Source: Nocardioides rubriscoriae (lineage in GTDB: Bacteria; Actinomycetota; Actinomycetes; Propionibacteriales; Nocardioidaceae). From it: a stretch of DNA of 64,000 nt. The stretch lies in the NCBI RefSeq assembly GCF_008087085.1, contig NZ_VIYJ01000008.1, positions 124,001 to 188,000 on the forward strand, read 5' to 3'. Under the pieces are notes generated by a model that was not told the origin of the DNA, searched no databases, and saw only the letters and a list, made by a program, of their open reading frames with translations. The position numbers and the translations under genes are program-made. This document shows, piece after piece, positions 43,324 to 52,084 of this stretch. How positions within the stretch are numbered: position 1 is the first letter of the stretch; the number at the start of each line of letters is the position of its first letter.

Positions 43324-44027
43324 CGCGCGACCGCCGCGAGCTGCGTCCACCGGGTGGCGAAGCGGGTGTCGGGCGCGGACGCCGCCACCCGGTCGGCGTC
43401 GGCGACCGTGTCGACGTCGGTGAGCTCGACGGTCGGGGCCACGTCGAGCCCCCCGGACCGGAGGGCGGCGAGGGTGTGGTCGTAGGTCGTGGGTGCTGAC
43501 ATGGGGACTCCTCGGAGGGTGGCTGCATCAGCGGGGTCACGCAGGGCCAGGACCCACCAGCCGCCGTCGTCGGCGGGGCCGAGCACGGCGTCGTGGTCGC
43601 AGAGCTGCGCGGCGACGCCGGCGAGCAGCCCGGGGGTCAGCTGGGGGGTGTCCATGCCGACCTGGACCGTCGGCCCGGCGGTGACCGCGTGGGCGTCGGC
43701 GTGGGCGTGGACGAGGCGCTCGTCGAACCCGTCGCCGCGCTGGGCCACCACGACCCAGTCGGCCAGGGCGCGACGCAGGTCGGCGGAGCGCTCGGCGGCG
43801 TCGAGGTCGCCAGTCAGCGCGACCACCCGGCGCGGCGCGTCGGCGCACGCGGCGAGGGTGTCGAGCAGCGCGGCCGCGGCGAGGTCGGCGGCTGCGACGG
43901 CACCGATGTCGGCGCCCAACCGGGTCTTGGCCTGCCCCGCGACGGGGGCCTTGGCGACGACCAGGGCGGTCCAACCGGCCGGGGCGCTCGTCGGGCCGCT
44001 CGTCGGGCCGCTCGTCGGGCCGCTCAT
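43320..44027 (-). CDS. TIGR04282/DUF2064 glycosyltransferase-like protein
   Basis: 235 residues of the DUF2064 nucleotidyl/glycosyltransferase-like family (related to CofC-type folds): 'TALVVAKAPVAGQAKTRLG' at the N-terminus, 'GPTVQVGMDTPQLTPGLL' and 'AVLGPADDGGWWVLAL' with the metal-binding acids. The first residues are a repeat (SGPTSGPTSGPTSAP) from a 12-bp tandem repeat (43990-44027). Neighbouring GT2, methyltransferase and epimerase genes suggest a shared sugar-related product. Confidence 0.87.
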   Translation of the reverse strand: MSGPTSGPTSGPTSAPAGWTALVVAKAPVAGQAKTRLGADIGAVAAADLAAAALLDTLAACADAPRRVVALTGDLDAAERSADLRRALADWVVVAQRGDGFDERLVHAHADAHAVTAGPTVQVGMDTPQLTPGLLAGVAAQLCDHDAVLGPADDGGWWVLALRDPADAATLRGVPMSAPTTYDHTLAALRSGGLDVAPTVELTDVDTVADADRVAASAPDTRFATRWTQLAAVAR

Positions 44028-44683
44028 CGCGACAGCACCTTCGCGAAGTCGCGGGCGGTGCGCACGGTGCCGGTCACCGAGCCGGACACCTTGGAGCGGG
44101 TGCCCTCGGCCCGTGGGTGGTAGCTGACGTCGTGCTCGCTGAAGCGCCACCCGCTGGCGGTCGCCTTCTGCAGCAGCTCGACGGGGTAGCCGAAGCGCCG
44201 GTCGCGGACGTCGAGGGCGAGCAGCGCCTCGCGGCGACACACGCGCAGGGGCGCGATGTCGTGGGCGTCGAGGTGGATGCGGCGGCGCAACCAGGCGACG
44301 ATCAGGGCGTTGCCGGCCCGGGCGTGCCAGGGCCACACGCCCCGGGAGACCGGGCGACGGCGTCCGACGGCGAGGTCGGCGCGACCGGCGCGCACCTCGG
44401 CGAGCAGGGGCAGCACCTCGTCGGGGTCGAAGGACCCGTCTGCGTCCATGAAGGCCACGTAGGTGTTCGTCGCGGCGAGCAGACCGGCCTGCACGGCAGC
44501 ACCGTAGCCCGGGGTCGCCTCGTGCACGACCCTGGCGCCGAGCGCGCGGGCGACGTCGGCGGTGCCGTCGGTGGAGCCGTTGTCGACGACGATCACCGAC
44601 AGGTCGGGCGGGATGCGGGAAAGCAGGGCGCGCAAGGCAGCGGCCTCGTCGCGGCAGGGGAGGATGAGGTCGCAGTCTGGCAT
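44024..44683 (-). CDS. Family 2 glycosyltransferase
   Basis: 219 residues. GT-A fold with 'VIVVDNGSTDGTADVARAL', the metal-binding 'AFMDADGSFDPDEV' and 'RFGYPVELLQKATASGWRFSEHDV'. Similar to dolichol-phosphate-mannose-synthase-like soluble GT2 enzymes without membrane helices. First gene of the seven-gene chain; TAGATT lies nine bases before the ATG, so the mRNA may be leaderless. Confidence 0.92.
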   Translation of the reverse strand: MPDCDLILPCRDEAAALRALLSRIPPDLSVIVVDNGSTDGTADVARALGARVVHEATPGYGAAVQAGLLAATNTYVAFMDADGSFDPDEVLPLLAEVRAGRADLAVGRRRPVSRGVWPWHARAGNALIVAWLRRRIHLDAHDIAPLRVCRREALLALDVRDRRFGYPVELLQKATASGWRFSEHDVSYHPRAEGTRSKVSGSVTGTVRTARDFAKVLSR

Positions 44684-44810
44684 GGTGCTGACAATCTAGG
44701 GGTCCACGACCTCCGGGAGCCCACCCGAAGGCTTACAACCCTGTGACACGTCCGGACCCGGGCCGCGCCGGGCTCGTCGGGGGGCCGACGCGTCGTTAGG
44801 GTCGGAGCCG

Positions 44811-46208
44811 ATGACCTCGACGACGACACCACCGGCTGCGGCGACCGAGCCCGACGCCCGCCGGGTCACGACGGCGGCGTGGGTCGGCGTCTCGCTGTCG
44901 GTCGTCCTGCTGGTGCTGGCCTTCGGGCTGCCGCACCTGCTGTCGTTCGACACCTTCTCGCGCACCCGCTATCCCGGCGAGGACCCGGTGCCGCCGCTGC
45001 GCGGCTACCTCGAGGTCAAGGCCGTCGGAGTCCCCACCCTGCGTCTGGTGCTCGTCGGGGTGCTGGCGTGGTTGTTCCTGCCCCGGCTCGCCGCGACCGC
45101 GCGGTGGCCGGTGCTCCTGCTGGCGTCGTACGCCGTGGGGCTGGTCTGGCTGCTCACGCTCGCCCTCGTCGACGGGTCCGAGGGGCTCTCGCGGGTCGAG
45201 GACATGCCCGGTGAGTACCTCGAGACCGCCCGCACGGTCGGCGACGTGCCCCAACTGCTCGACACCTACGTCGACGGCATCAGCTACGGCGAGCCCGACA
45301 GCTGGCCCACGCACGTGTCGGGCCACCCGCCCGGGGCCCTGCTGTTCTTCGTGACGCTGGTGCGACTGGGGGTCACCACCTCCTTCGGCGCCGGCCTGGC
45401 CATCACGCTCGTCGCGGCGGCGTCGGTCCCCGGCGTGCTGGTCGCGCTCAGGGCCCTCGACGCCGAGGCCCTGGCCCGCCGGGCCCTGCCGTTCCTGGTC
45501 CTCACCCCCGCAGCGGTGCTGATGGCCGTCTCGGGCGACGCGGTGTTCATGACGGTCACGTCGTGGGGGCTGGCCCTGCTCGCCCTGGCCGCGACCTCGT
45601 CGACACCGCGCCGCCTGGTGGGCTGGTCGTTGCTCGCGGGGCTGGTGCTCGGACTGTCGGTCTTCATGTCCTACGGGCTGCTGCTCATCGGTCCGGTCGC
45701 CCTGGCCGTGCTCGCCGCGGCCCGGTCGTGGCGCCCGCTGCCGTGGGCGGTCGCCGGCGCGCTCGTGGTGGTCGCGGCCTTCGGGGCGTTCGGCTTCTTC
45801 TGGTGGGAGGCCTACCCGGCGGTGCACGACCGCTACTTCGCCGGGCTGGGCGGCAAGCGTCCTCAGGCCTACTGGGCCTGGGGCAACCTCGGCGCGCTGC
45901 TCGTCAGCGCCGGCCCGGTGCTCGGCGCGGGCCTGGCCTGCGCGCTGCCCGGCCTGCGCACGACGGTCCGCGGCCCGGTCGGCCCCCGGCGTACGGCGGT
46001 GCTGCTGTCGTTGGGCGCCGCGGTGGCCGTGGGGGCCGCCGACCTCTCGGGGATGAGCAAGTCGGAGGTCGAGCGGATCTGGCTGCCGTGGGTGCCGTGG
46101 CTGCTGCTGTCGACCGCCCTGCTGCCCGAGCGGTGGCGCCGCCCGGCGCTGGCGGTGCAGGTGGTCACGGCGGTCCTGCTGCAGCAGCTGGTCTTCACGC
46201 AGTGGTGA
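44811..46208 (+). CDS. Polytopic membrane protein, probable GT-C-type glycosyltransferase
   Basis: 465 residues with ten to eleven hydrophobic helices and a long first extracytoplasmic loop. 'SWPTHVSGHPPGALLFF' (about 163-180) resembles the outside motif of lipid-linked-sugar-using GT-C enzymes, and 'WLPWVPWLLLSTALLP' lies near the end. No family name is certain. Divergent from the GT2 operon across a 127-bp promoter region; TAGGGT eight bases before the ATG suggests a leaderless start. Confidence 0.7.
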   Translation: MTSTTTPPAAATEPDARRVTTAAWVGVSLSVVLLVLAFGLPHLLSFDTFSRTRYPGEDPVPPLRGYLEVKAVGVPTLRLVLVGVLAWLFLPRLAATARWPVLLLASYAVGLVWLLTLALVDGSEGLSRVEDMPGEYLETARTVGDVPQLLDTYVDGISYGEPDSWPTHVSGHPPGALLFFVTLVRLGVTTSFGAGLAITLVAAASVPGVLVALRALDAEALARRALPFLVLTPAAVLMAVSGDAVFMTVTSWGLALLALAATSSTPRRLVGWSLLAGLVLGLSVFMSYGLLLIGPVALAVLAAARSWRPLPWAVAGALVVVAAFGAFGFFWWEAYPAVHDRYFAGLGGKRPQAYWAWGNLGALLVSAGPVLGAGLACALPGLRTTVRGPVGPRRTAVLLSLGAAVAVGAADLSGMSKSEVERIWLPWVPWLLLSTALLPERWRRPALAVQVVTAVLLQQLVFTQW

Positions 46209-46245
46209 GCCCACGAGCGTCGTACGACGTCACCCCACGGTGGTC

Positions 46246-47301
46246 CTAGGCGCGCAGCGGGGCGGTCGCGAACGCCCGCAGGCCGTCGGCCGGCAGCACC
46301 TGCGCGGTGAAGCCGAGCCGTTCGGCCGCCCGGGCGGGCGAGGCGACGACGTGGCGCACGTCGCCGAGGCGGAAGCCGCCGGTGACCTCGGGCTCGATGT
46401 CGGCGCCGGGGACCCCCTCGCTGACCAGCCGGGCGACCTCGAGGATCGAGACGGGGTGGCCGGAGGCGACGTTGTAGGCGTCGTAGGCCGCCGACGGACC
46501 GGCGACGACCGCCTCGAGGGCGAGCACGTTGGCGCGGGCGACGTCGGCGACGTGGACGAAGTCACGGGCCTGGGCGCCGTCCTCGTAGACCTTGGGTCGC
46601 TCGCCGCGCTCGAGGGAGGAGCGGAACATCGCGGCGACGCCGGAGTAGGGGGTGTCGCGGGGCATGCCCGGGCCGTAGACGTTGTGGTAGCGCAGCGCCA
46701 CCGCGGCCGCGTCGGCCTGGCGCACCCACGCCGCCGCGTAGTGCTCCTGGGCCAGCTTGCTGGCGGCGTAGGAGCTGCGGGGGTCGAGGCGGGCGTCCTC
46801 GTCGACGGTGGCCCAGGCCAGCGGCTCGCCGCACACGCCGCAGTGGTTGTCGAAGTCGCCGGCCTCGAGCGCGGCCACCGCCCGCGGCGGCGGCACCTGG
46901 TCGCTGTGGGTGGCGCAGGTGTAGCGCCCCTCGCCGTAGACGACCATCGAGCTGGCCAGCACCAGCCGGTCGACGCCCGCGGTGTGCATCGCGGCCAGCA
47001 GGGCGGCCGTGCCGAGGTCGTTGTGGGCGGCGTACGCCGGCAGGTCGGCCACGGTGACCCCGGCCCCCACGACGGCGGCCTGGTGGCAGACCGCGTCGAC
47101 GCCGGCGAGCAGCGGCGCCCACCGCTGGTCGTCGACCGCGTCGCGCACGTCGAGCCGGTGGGTGCCCTCCGGCGGCGTGGACGCACCGTGGGCCTGGGCG
47201 AGCATCACGTCGACCCGCACCACCTCGTGCCCGGCCTGCTCGAGGGCCGCGCCGATCGCCGCACCGATGAAGCCGGCCGAGCCGGTGAGGAGGACGCGCA
47301 T
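46246..47301 (-). CDS. NAD-dependent epimerase/dehydratase
   Basis: 351 residues of the extended short-chain dehydrogenase type. Nucleotide motif 'LLTGSAGFIGAAIG' (5-18), catalytic 'SSYAASKLAQEHY', sugar-binding 'RYHNVYGPGMPRDTPYSG'. An insert with 'YTCATHSDQ' and 'NHCGVCGEP' (about 126-160) carries three closely spaced cysteines that could bind zinc, unusual for UDP-sugar epimerases. Convergent with the membrane gene and close to the GT/methyltransferase set. Confidence 0.9.
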   Translation of the reverse strand: MRVLLTGSAGFIGAAIGAALEQAGHEVVRVDVMLAQAHGASTPPEGTHRLDVRDAVDDQRWAPLLAGVDAVCHQAAVVGAGVTVADLPAYAAHNDLGTAALLAAMHTAGVDRLVLASSMVVYGEGRYTCATHSDQVPPPRAVAALEAGDFDNHCGVCGEPLAWATVDEDARLDPRSSYAASKLAQEHYAAAWVRQADAAAVALRYHNVYGPGMPRDTPYSGVAAMFRSSLERGERPKVYEDGAQARDFVHVADVARANVLALEAVVAGPSAAYDAYNVASGHPVSILEVARLVSEGVPGADIEPEVTGGFRLGDVRHVVASPARAAERLGFTAQVLPADGLRAFATAPLRA

Positions 47302-47344
47302 GCACCCACCCTAGGAAGGTCGGGACCGACGGCGGTCAGGTGGG

Positions 47345-47857
47345 TCAGGAGGTGACGCAGTGGTGCCAGAACAGCTGGGTGCCGGCGTCGCTGAAGGCGT
47401 TGAAGGCCCGGTCGAAGGCGATCGGCGTGAAGGGACTGGCGGCGGTGTAGTCGCCGGTGAACTCGTACTGGCCCGGGTTGCCGTCGGCCCAGTCGAAGTC
47501 CTCGGTGTGGGCCGCGATCCACCGGGTCTCGGCGGTGGTCGGCAGCCGGCCGTTGCGACCGTCGCAGTCGTCGATCGCCGCCTGGTAGGACGTCGGCCCG
47601 CTCGACGCCCGGCGCACGCACCCGCCGAAGACCCCCACCTCACCGGTAGCGCACGCCTTGTCGAGCTTGACCCGTGGGACGGAGCGGTTCTTGAGGTCCT
47701 GACCGGTGAGCCCGCCGTTGCGGACGTCGCGGCCCTGGATCGTGCCGTCCTTGATCTGGCGCGAGGTGATCTTGCCCGCGGCGTAGCCGGTGCCCCCGGC
47801 GGCCAGGACGAGGGCGAGGACGGCGACGAGCAGGGACGGCGAGACTCGGGTGCGCAT
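47345..47857 (-). CDS. Secreted protein of unknown function
   Basis: 170 residues. Signal peptide or anchor at 8-27 ('SLLVAVLALVLAAGGTGYAAG'), then 'QIKDGTIQGRDVRNGGLTGQDLKNRSV', a short degenerate repeat common in secreted actinobacterial proteins, and a C-terminal part with five cysteines. It resembles in plan the protein at 29166-29879. No function can be given. Confidence 0.7.
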   Translation of the reverse strand: MRTRVSPSLLVAVLALVLAAGGTGYAAGKITSRQIKDGTIQGRDVRNGGLTGQDLKNRSVPRVKLDKACATGEVGVFGGCVRRASSGPTSYQAAIDDCDGRNGRLPTTAETRWIAAHTEDFDWADGNPGQYEFTGDYTAASPFTPIAFDRAFNAFSDAGTQLFWHHCVTS

Positions 47858-47905
47858 GGCCGGACGCTAGGACGGGCCCGGCCTCGGGGGAATGGCCCGA
47901 ACGGG

Positions 47906-48724
47906 TCAGGCGGTCGGGCCCGGGACGTCGTAGGTGAGCGCGACGCCGTCGGCCCAGGTCGAGCAGCCGCAGCCCTCGGGGTCGGGCAGGTGGGTGATCG
48001 TGTCGGTGAGCAGGCCGGTGAGGCGCTCGAGGTTGGCCTTGAACAGCGCGAAGACCTGCTCCTGGCCGACGCCCTCGCCGGACTCGGCGCCGGCGTCCAT
48101 GTCGGTGACCAGCGCGATCGGGGCGTAGCACTGGCGCATCTCGCGGGCCAGGGCCGCCTCGGGGGCGCCGGTCATGTTGATCAGGTCCCACCCCTGGGCG
48201 GCGTAGTGCTGCGACTCGGCGCGCGTGGAGAAGCGCGGTCCCTCGATGACGACCATGGTGCCGCCCTGGCGTACGTCGGGCGCGGCGGCGGCCACGGCGG
48301 CGGAGACGCCCGGGCAGTAGGGGTCGGCGAACGGCAGGTGGCAGGCGCCGGACTCGACGAACGACCCGACCCGGCGATGGGTCCGGTCGACGAGCTGGTC
48401 GGGCACCACGACGTCGCCGGGTGCGACCCCGTCGGGCCCGGTGGACAGACCGCCCACGGCACACGGCGCGAGCACCTGGCGCACCCCGAGCGAGCGCAGC
48501 GCCCACGCGTTGGCGCGGTAGGGGATGCCGTGCGGCGGGTGCCGATGGTCCTGGCCGTGACGGGGCAGGAACGCGACCCGGCGGCCGGCCACCTCGCCGA
48601 CGGCGATCGGGCCGGACGGGTCGCCGTAGGGCGTCTGGACGGCGTGCTCGGTGACGTCACCGGTGAGGAAGGAGTAGAAGCCGGTGCCGCCGATGACGGC
48701 CACGTCTGCGATCGGGAGGGTCAC
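47906..48724 (-). CDS. mtnP: S-methyl-5'-thioadenosine phosphorylase-like enzyme
   Basis: 272 residues from GTG. Cleaves methylthioadenosine (or a related 6-oxopurine nucleoside) with phosphate. 'VAVIGGTGFYSFL' at the N-terminus and 'AFLPRHGQDHRHPPHGIPYRAN' (phosphate and substrate loop) mark the MTAP/PNP family; 'INMTGAPEAALAREMRQCYAPIALVTD' is the purine site. MTAP is the first choice, other family specificities remain possible. Confidence 0.9.
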   Translation of the reverse strand: MTLPIADVAVIGGTGFYSFLTGDVTEHAVQTPYGDPSGPIAVGEVAGRRVAFLPRHGQDHRHPPHGIPYRANAWALRSLGVRQVLAPCAVGGLSTGPDGVAPGDVVVPDQLVDRTHRRVGSFVESGACHLPFADPYCPGVSAAVAAAAPDVRQGGTMVVIEGPRFSTRAESQHYAAQGWDLINMTGAPEAALAREMRQCYAPIALVTDMDAGAESGEGVGQEQVFALFKANLERLTGLLTDTITHLPDPEGCGCSTWADGVALTYDVPGPTA

Positions 48725-48786
48725 CGGGCCATCGTCTCAGGTGGGGTCAGCCGGCGTCCGGCGGCGTCGGGCGGCGTCGGGTGGCG

Positions 48787-49290
48787 TCAGGACGCGCACT
48801 CGGTGAGGCCGTAGTCGGTCAGGGCGGTGTTGACCTCGGCGAAGGGGTTCTCGTCGCCGGTGAGCAGGGTCGGGTCGGCCTCGATCTCGTCGAGCGCGGT
48901 GCTCGCGTCGGTGAGCGTGGAGTCGAGGAGCTCGGCGTCGTCCTCGGGGAAGCCGAGCGCCCGGATGTCCTCGAGCTGGCCGCGCACGTTGGGCACCAGC
49001 ACGTCGGTCGCGAACGCCGCCACCGCGTCCGGGTCCTGCGGGTCGACGTCGGCACCGGCCGTCGCGAGCTCGCCGTTGCCGGCGGCGCAGACCTCGTTGG
49101 CCCGGGTGACGAACTCGTCCTTGGTGGGCCCGGCGGTCTCGGCGGCGTCGGTCTCGGGGGCGGCGCTCTCGCTGCTGCCGGCCCGGTCGGCGGGCGCGGT
49201 GTCCTCGGCGTCGGTGTCGCCACCCCCGCAGCCCGTGAGGACGAGGGGGAGCAGGAGGGCGGCGGCGGACAGGGCGAGGGTGCGCTTCAC
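48787..49290 (-). CDS. Small lipoprotein, function unknown
   Basis: 167 residues. Signal peptide with lipobox LTGC (about 18-21), an acidic Asp/Ala/Glu linker to residue 55, and a folded part with two cysteines ('ANEVCAAGNGEL' and the final 'LTECAS') likely to be disulfide-linked. The 62-bp gap downstream holds a GCGGCGTCGG tandem repeat (48767-48786). Confidence 0.75.
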   Translation of the reverse strand: MKRTLALSAAALLLPLVLTGCGGGDTDAEDTAPADRAGSSESAAPETDAAETAGPTKDEFVTRANEVCAAGNGELATAGADVDPQDPDAVAAFATDVLVPNVRGQLEDIRALGFPEDDAELLDSTLTDASTALDEIEADPTLLTGDENPFAEVNTALTDYGLTECAS

Positions 49291-49366
49291 GGGCGCGAGC
49301 CTAGGGATCGCGGCGCGACCTGCCTACCGAGGACCAGACCGGTCCCGGTGGACCCGGGCCCGGCGC

Positions 49367-49558
49367 TCAGCGCTCGGTGTCGGGCAGGCCGAGGGTCTGC
49401 CAGACCGCGGCCCAGACCCGCTTGGGGGCGACCCCGGCGTCGAGCGCGTCCTGGGCGGTGAGCCCGAGGTCGGACATCACGACCTGGGTCGCCCACACGC
49501 GGTAGTAGCCGGTGCCGAGCGTGTGCTCGAGCCGGGACCAGAACTCGGTGTGCCTCAC
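49367..49558 (-). CDS. DUF3046 protein
   Basis: 63 residues, complete: 'MRHTEFWSRLEHTLGTGYY' and 'LGLTAQDALDAGVAPKRVWAAV' match the DUF3046 family of actinobacteria, often encoded near recA. Here it is 10 kb from recA. Function unknown. Confidence 0.9.
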   Translation of the reverse strand: MRHTEFWSRLEHTLGTGYYRVWATQVVMSDLGLTAQDALDAGVAPKRVWAAVWQTLGLPDTER

Positions 49559-49564
49559 GGGTCC

Positions 49565-50698
49565 CTACGCTAGGCGACGGGTGGCGAGCACCGAGAGCCA
49601 GCGCTCTCCGCGCTTCCCGTCGCCGTGCTCCAGGCGGTCGACGGCCCACCCGGCGCCGACGAGCACGTCCTGCAGGTCGGGGGCGCGCCAGTAGGTGAAC
49701 ATCCGCGGCACCCCGATGCTGCCGTGGGTCGACCAGCCCTCGCCGTCGCCCTCCTTGACCGCCAGCCGCAGCACTCCCCCGGGCCTGGTGACCGCCGCCA
49801 GGCGCCCCAGGACCGTCGGCACGTCGGCGCGCGCGACGTGCAGGAGGCTCGCGTTGGCCCAGACGCCGTCGTGCAGCCCGTCGGGCGCGACGGTGCGGTC
49901 GGCTCCGAGGTCGTCGGTCAACGGGTCGAGCACCTCGGCGTCGTGGCCGGCGTCGCGCAGCAGCGCGACGAAGCCCGGAGCGACGTCGGTACGCCGGACG
50001 CGCAGCCCCCGAGCCTCGAGCTCGCGCGCGTCGCGCCCGCCCCCGCTGCCGATCTCGAGCACCAGCGCGCCCGGCGCCAGGCGGGCGGCGACCTCGTCGA
50101 GGCCGGCGCGGACCCGGTCGTCGAGCGGGGCCGAGGCGTCGCGGTAGTCGGCGGCCTGCTGGTCGTAGGCGGCGACCGTGAGCGCGCGTCGCACGTCCCA
50201 CGCGTGGTGCACCACGTCGTGCAGGTGGTAGCGCGCGATCGAGTCGACGGTGAAGGTGCTGCCGTTGCTGCGGACACCGGCCCGGCCGAGGTCGTGGGTC
50301 GCCACGGCGTCGTAGCGGGCGGCGACGGCGTCGGCCGCGGCGAGCAGTGCCGGTCCGACCTCGGCCGGGTCGGCCAGGTCGTAGCGCTGCTCGACGGCGG
50401 TGGCGTCCTGGTCCCAGTCGTCGAAGAGCGGCCCGTCCTCGGCCAGCATCAGCGCGACCCGCTGGTCGAAGACCGTATGGACGTCGCGGACGTGGCAGGC
50501 GTACTCGGTCACCGACCAGGTGCCGGGCCCCGGTCGCCGCGACGGCGCCGGCCCCGCCAGGACCACCGGCCACAGCGCCGCGTTGGCGCGGATCGCGTCG
50601 CCGACCCGGGCGACGTCGACGTCGCCGGCCACGAAGCCGCACTCGGGGCACGGCGTCGCCAGCACCCACGTCCAGTCCTTGCCGTCGGGCTCGATCAC
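49565..50698 (-). CDS. DinB-like domain fused to a SAM-dependent methyltransferase
   Basis: 377 residues from GTG. The N-terminal half (about 1-175) is a DinB/mycothiol-maleylpyruvate-isomerase-like four-helix domain with histidines 'EYACHVRDVHTVFD' and 'RYHLHDVVHHAWD' spaced for a metal. The second half (about 190-375) is a class I methyltransferase: 'ALVLEIGSGGGRDARELEARG', 'GVWANASLLHVARADV' and 'AVTRPGGVLRLAVKEG'. A cysteine pair 'TPCPECGF' near residue 17 may bind zinc. Mycothiol-linked chemistry followed by methylation is conceivable, but unproven. Confidence 0.85.
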   Translation of the reverse strand: MIEPDGKDWTWVLATPCPECGFVAGDVDVARVGDAIRANAALWPVVLAGPAPSRRPGPGTWSVTEYACHVRDVHTVFDQRVALMLAEDGPLFDDWDQDATAVEQRYDLADPAEVGPALLAAADAVAARYDAVATHDLGRAGVRSNGSTFTVDSIARYHLHDVVHHAWDVRRALTVAAYDQQAADYRDASAPLDDRVRAGLDEVAARLAPGALVLEIGSGGGRDARELEARGLRVRRTDVAPGFVALLRDAGHDAEVLDPLTDDLGADRTVAPDGLHDGVWANASLLHVARADVPTVLGRLAAVTRPGGVLRLAVKEGDGEGWSTHGSIGVPRMFTYWRAPDLQDVLVGAGWAVDRLEHGDGKRGERWLSVLATRRLA

Positions 50699-50769
50699 GC
50701 GACCGATTCAACCAAGCACGCAGGTGCCCGGTCCCCCGCGATACGGCCAACCTGCGACAGGATGCCGCC

Positions 50770-51279
50770 ATGGTGGCCCCTGCGATGCCGACGGTCCGCG
50801 ACGCGACCCCCGACGACCTCCCGGCGGTCAAGGCGATCTACGACGAGCAGGTGGCGCACGGCATCGCGACCTTCGACACCACAGCGCCGCCGCTGGACCA
50901 CTGGCGCGACCGGCTCGACTCGCCCGGGCACCTGCTCGTCGCGGTCGAGGACACGACGGTCGTCGGCTACGCCTTCTCCTCGACCTTCCGGCCGCGGGCG
51001 GCGTACGACCGCACCCAGGAGGTCTCGGTCTACCTCGACGCGCGCGCCCGGGGCCGTGGCCTGGGGCGCGCGCTGTACGACGTGCTGCTGGCCCGGTTGC
51101 GGGACGACGGGATCCACACCGTGCTGGCGGTGGTCGCCCTGCCCAACGACGCCAGCGAGGCGCTGCACCGCGGGTGCGGGTTCGAGCGCGTCGGAGTGCT
51201 GCCCGAGGTCGGCCACAAGCTCGGCCGGTGGATCGACACCGCGCTCTACGCGCGGGTGCTCGACGACGGCCTCACGTGA
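50770..51279 (+). CDS. GNAT acetyltransferase, phosphinothricin-acetyltransferase-like
   Basis: 169 residues. 'TVRDATPDDLPAVKAIYDEQV' and 'EVSVYLDARARGRGLGRALYDVLL' (acetyl-CoA loop RGRGLG) mark the Pat/YncA-type GNATs that acetylate amino acid analogues such as phosphinothricin or methionine sulfone. The end overlaps the convergent ABC permease gene by eight bases. Confidence 0.9.
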   Translation: MVAPAMPTVRDATPDDLPAVKAIYDEQVAHGIATFDTTAPPLDHWRDRLDSPGHLLVAVEDTTVVGYAFSSTFRPRAAYDRTQEVSVYLDARARGRGLGRALYDVLLARLRDDGIHTVLAVVALPNDASEALHRGCGFERVGVLPEVGHKLGRWIDTALYARVLDDGLT

Positions 51280-52084
51280 GCAGCAGGGTGCCGAGCCGCC
51301 GGCGGACCACCACGAGACCGATCGTGCCCATCACCAGCAGGTAGACCACCGAGATCGCCGACTCGACGCTCACCGCGCCGGTGGTGAGCTCGCGGCAGAG
51401 CACGACCCCGCGGTAGAGCGGGGTGCACTCCACGACCCAGCGCAGCCACCCCTCGAAGGCCGTGACGGGGAAGAAGGTGGCCGAGAACAGGAACAGCGGC
51501 ACCTGCACGAGCGTGACCTTCTCGAAGTCCTGCCACGACGTGAACCACGTGGTGCACGCCATCGCCATCGCGCTGAACGCGAAGCCGATCAGCAGCGCGG
51601 CGGGCAGGGCGAGCACGGCCCACCAGGTGTGGATGTAGCCGAGCAGCAGCATCACCACCAGGAACGCCGCGGAGTACGACCCACCGCGCAGCTGGCCCCA
51701 CACGACCTCCCCGCGCGCGACGTCGCCGGTGCCGACGGGGGTCGCGAGCACGGAGTCGTAGAGGCGTTGGTGCTTGAGCTTGAAGAAGAAGTTGAAGCAG
51801 CTGTCGAGCAGCGCGCCGTTGAACGCCGAGGCGGCGAGCATGCCGGGGGCGACGAACTCGGCGTAGGGCACCTGCTGGCCGTTGAACTCGAAGGTGTCGA
51901 TCAGCTGACCGACGCCGATGCCGATCGAGAGCAGGTAGAAGACCGGCTCGAGGAAGCCGGTGATGAACAGCTTCCACTCCGAGCGGTAGGTGATGGCGTT
52001 GCGCTCGACGAGCAGGAGCGTGGCCTGCCACGAGGTCAGCGGCAGGACCCTCAGCCGGGCGGCGGCCGGGCGCGCGGCGCTCAC
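51272..52084 (-). CDS. ABC-2-type transporter permease, second subunit
   Basis: 270 residues from GTG, six hydrophobic helices, family pattern 'YLLSIGIGVGQLIDTFEFNG' and 'FVAPGMLAASAFNGALLDSCFNFFFKL'. Exporter type (NodJ/DrrB-like). It overlaps the first permease by four bases. Likely heterodimer with that protein. Confidence 0.9.
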   Translation of the reverse strand: MSAARPAAARLRVLPLTSWQATLLLVERNAITYRSEWKLFITGFLEPVFYLLSIGIGVGQLIDTFEFNGQQVPYAEFVAPGMLAASAFNGALLDSCFNFFFKLKHQRLYDSVLATPVGTGDVARGEVVWGQLRGGSYSAAFLVVMLLLGYIHTWWAVLALPAALLIGFAFSAMAMACTTWFTSWQDFEKVTLVQVPLFLFSATFFPVTAFEGWLRWVVECTPLYRGVVLCRELTTGAVSVESAISVVYLLVMGTIGLVVVRRRLGTLLLT

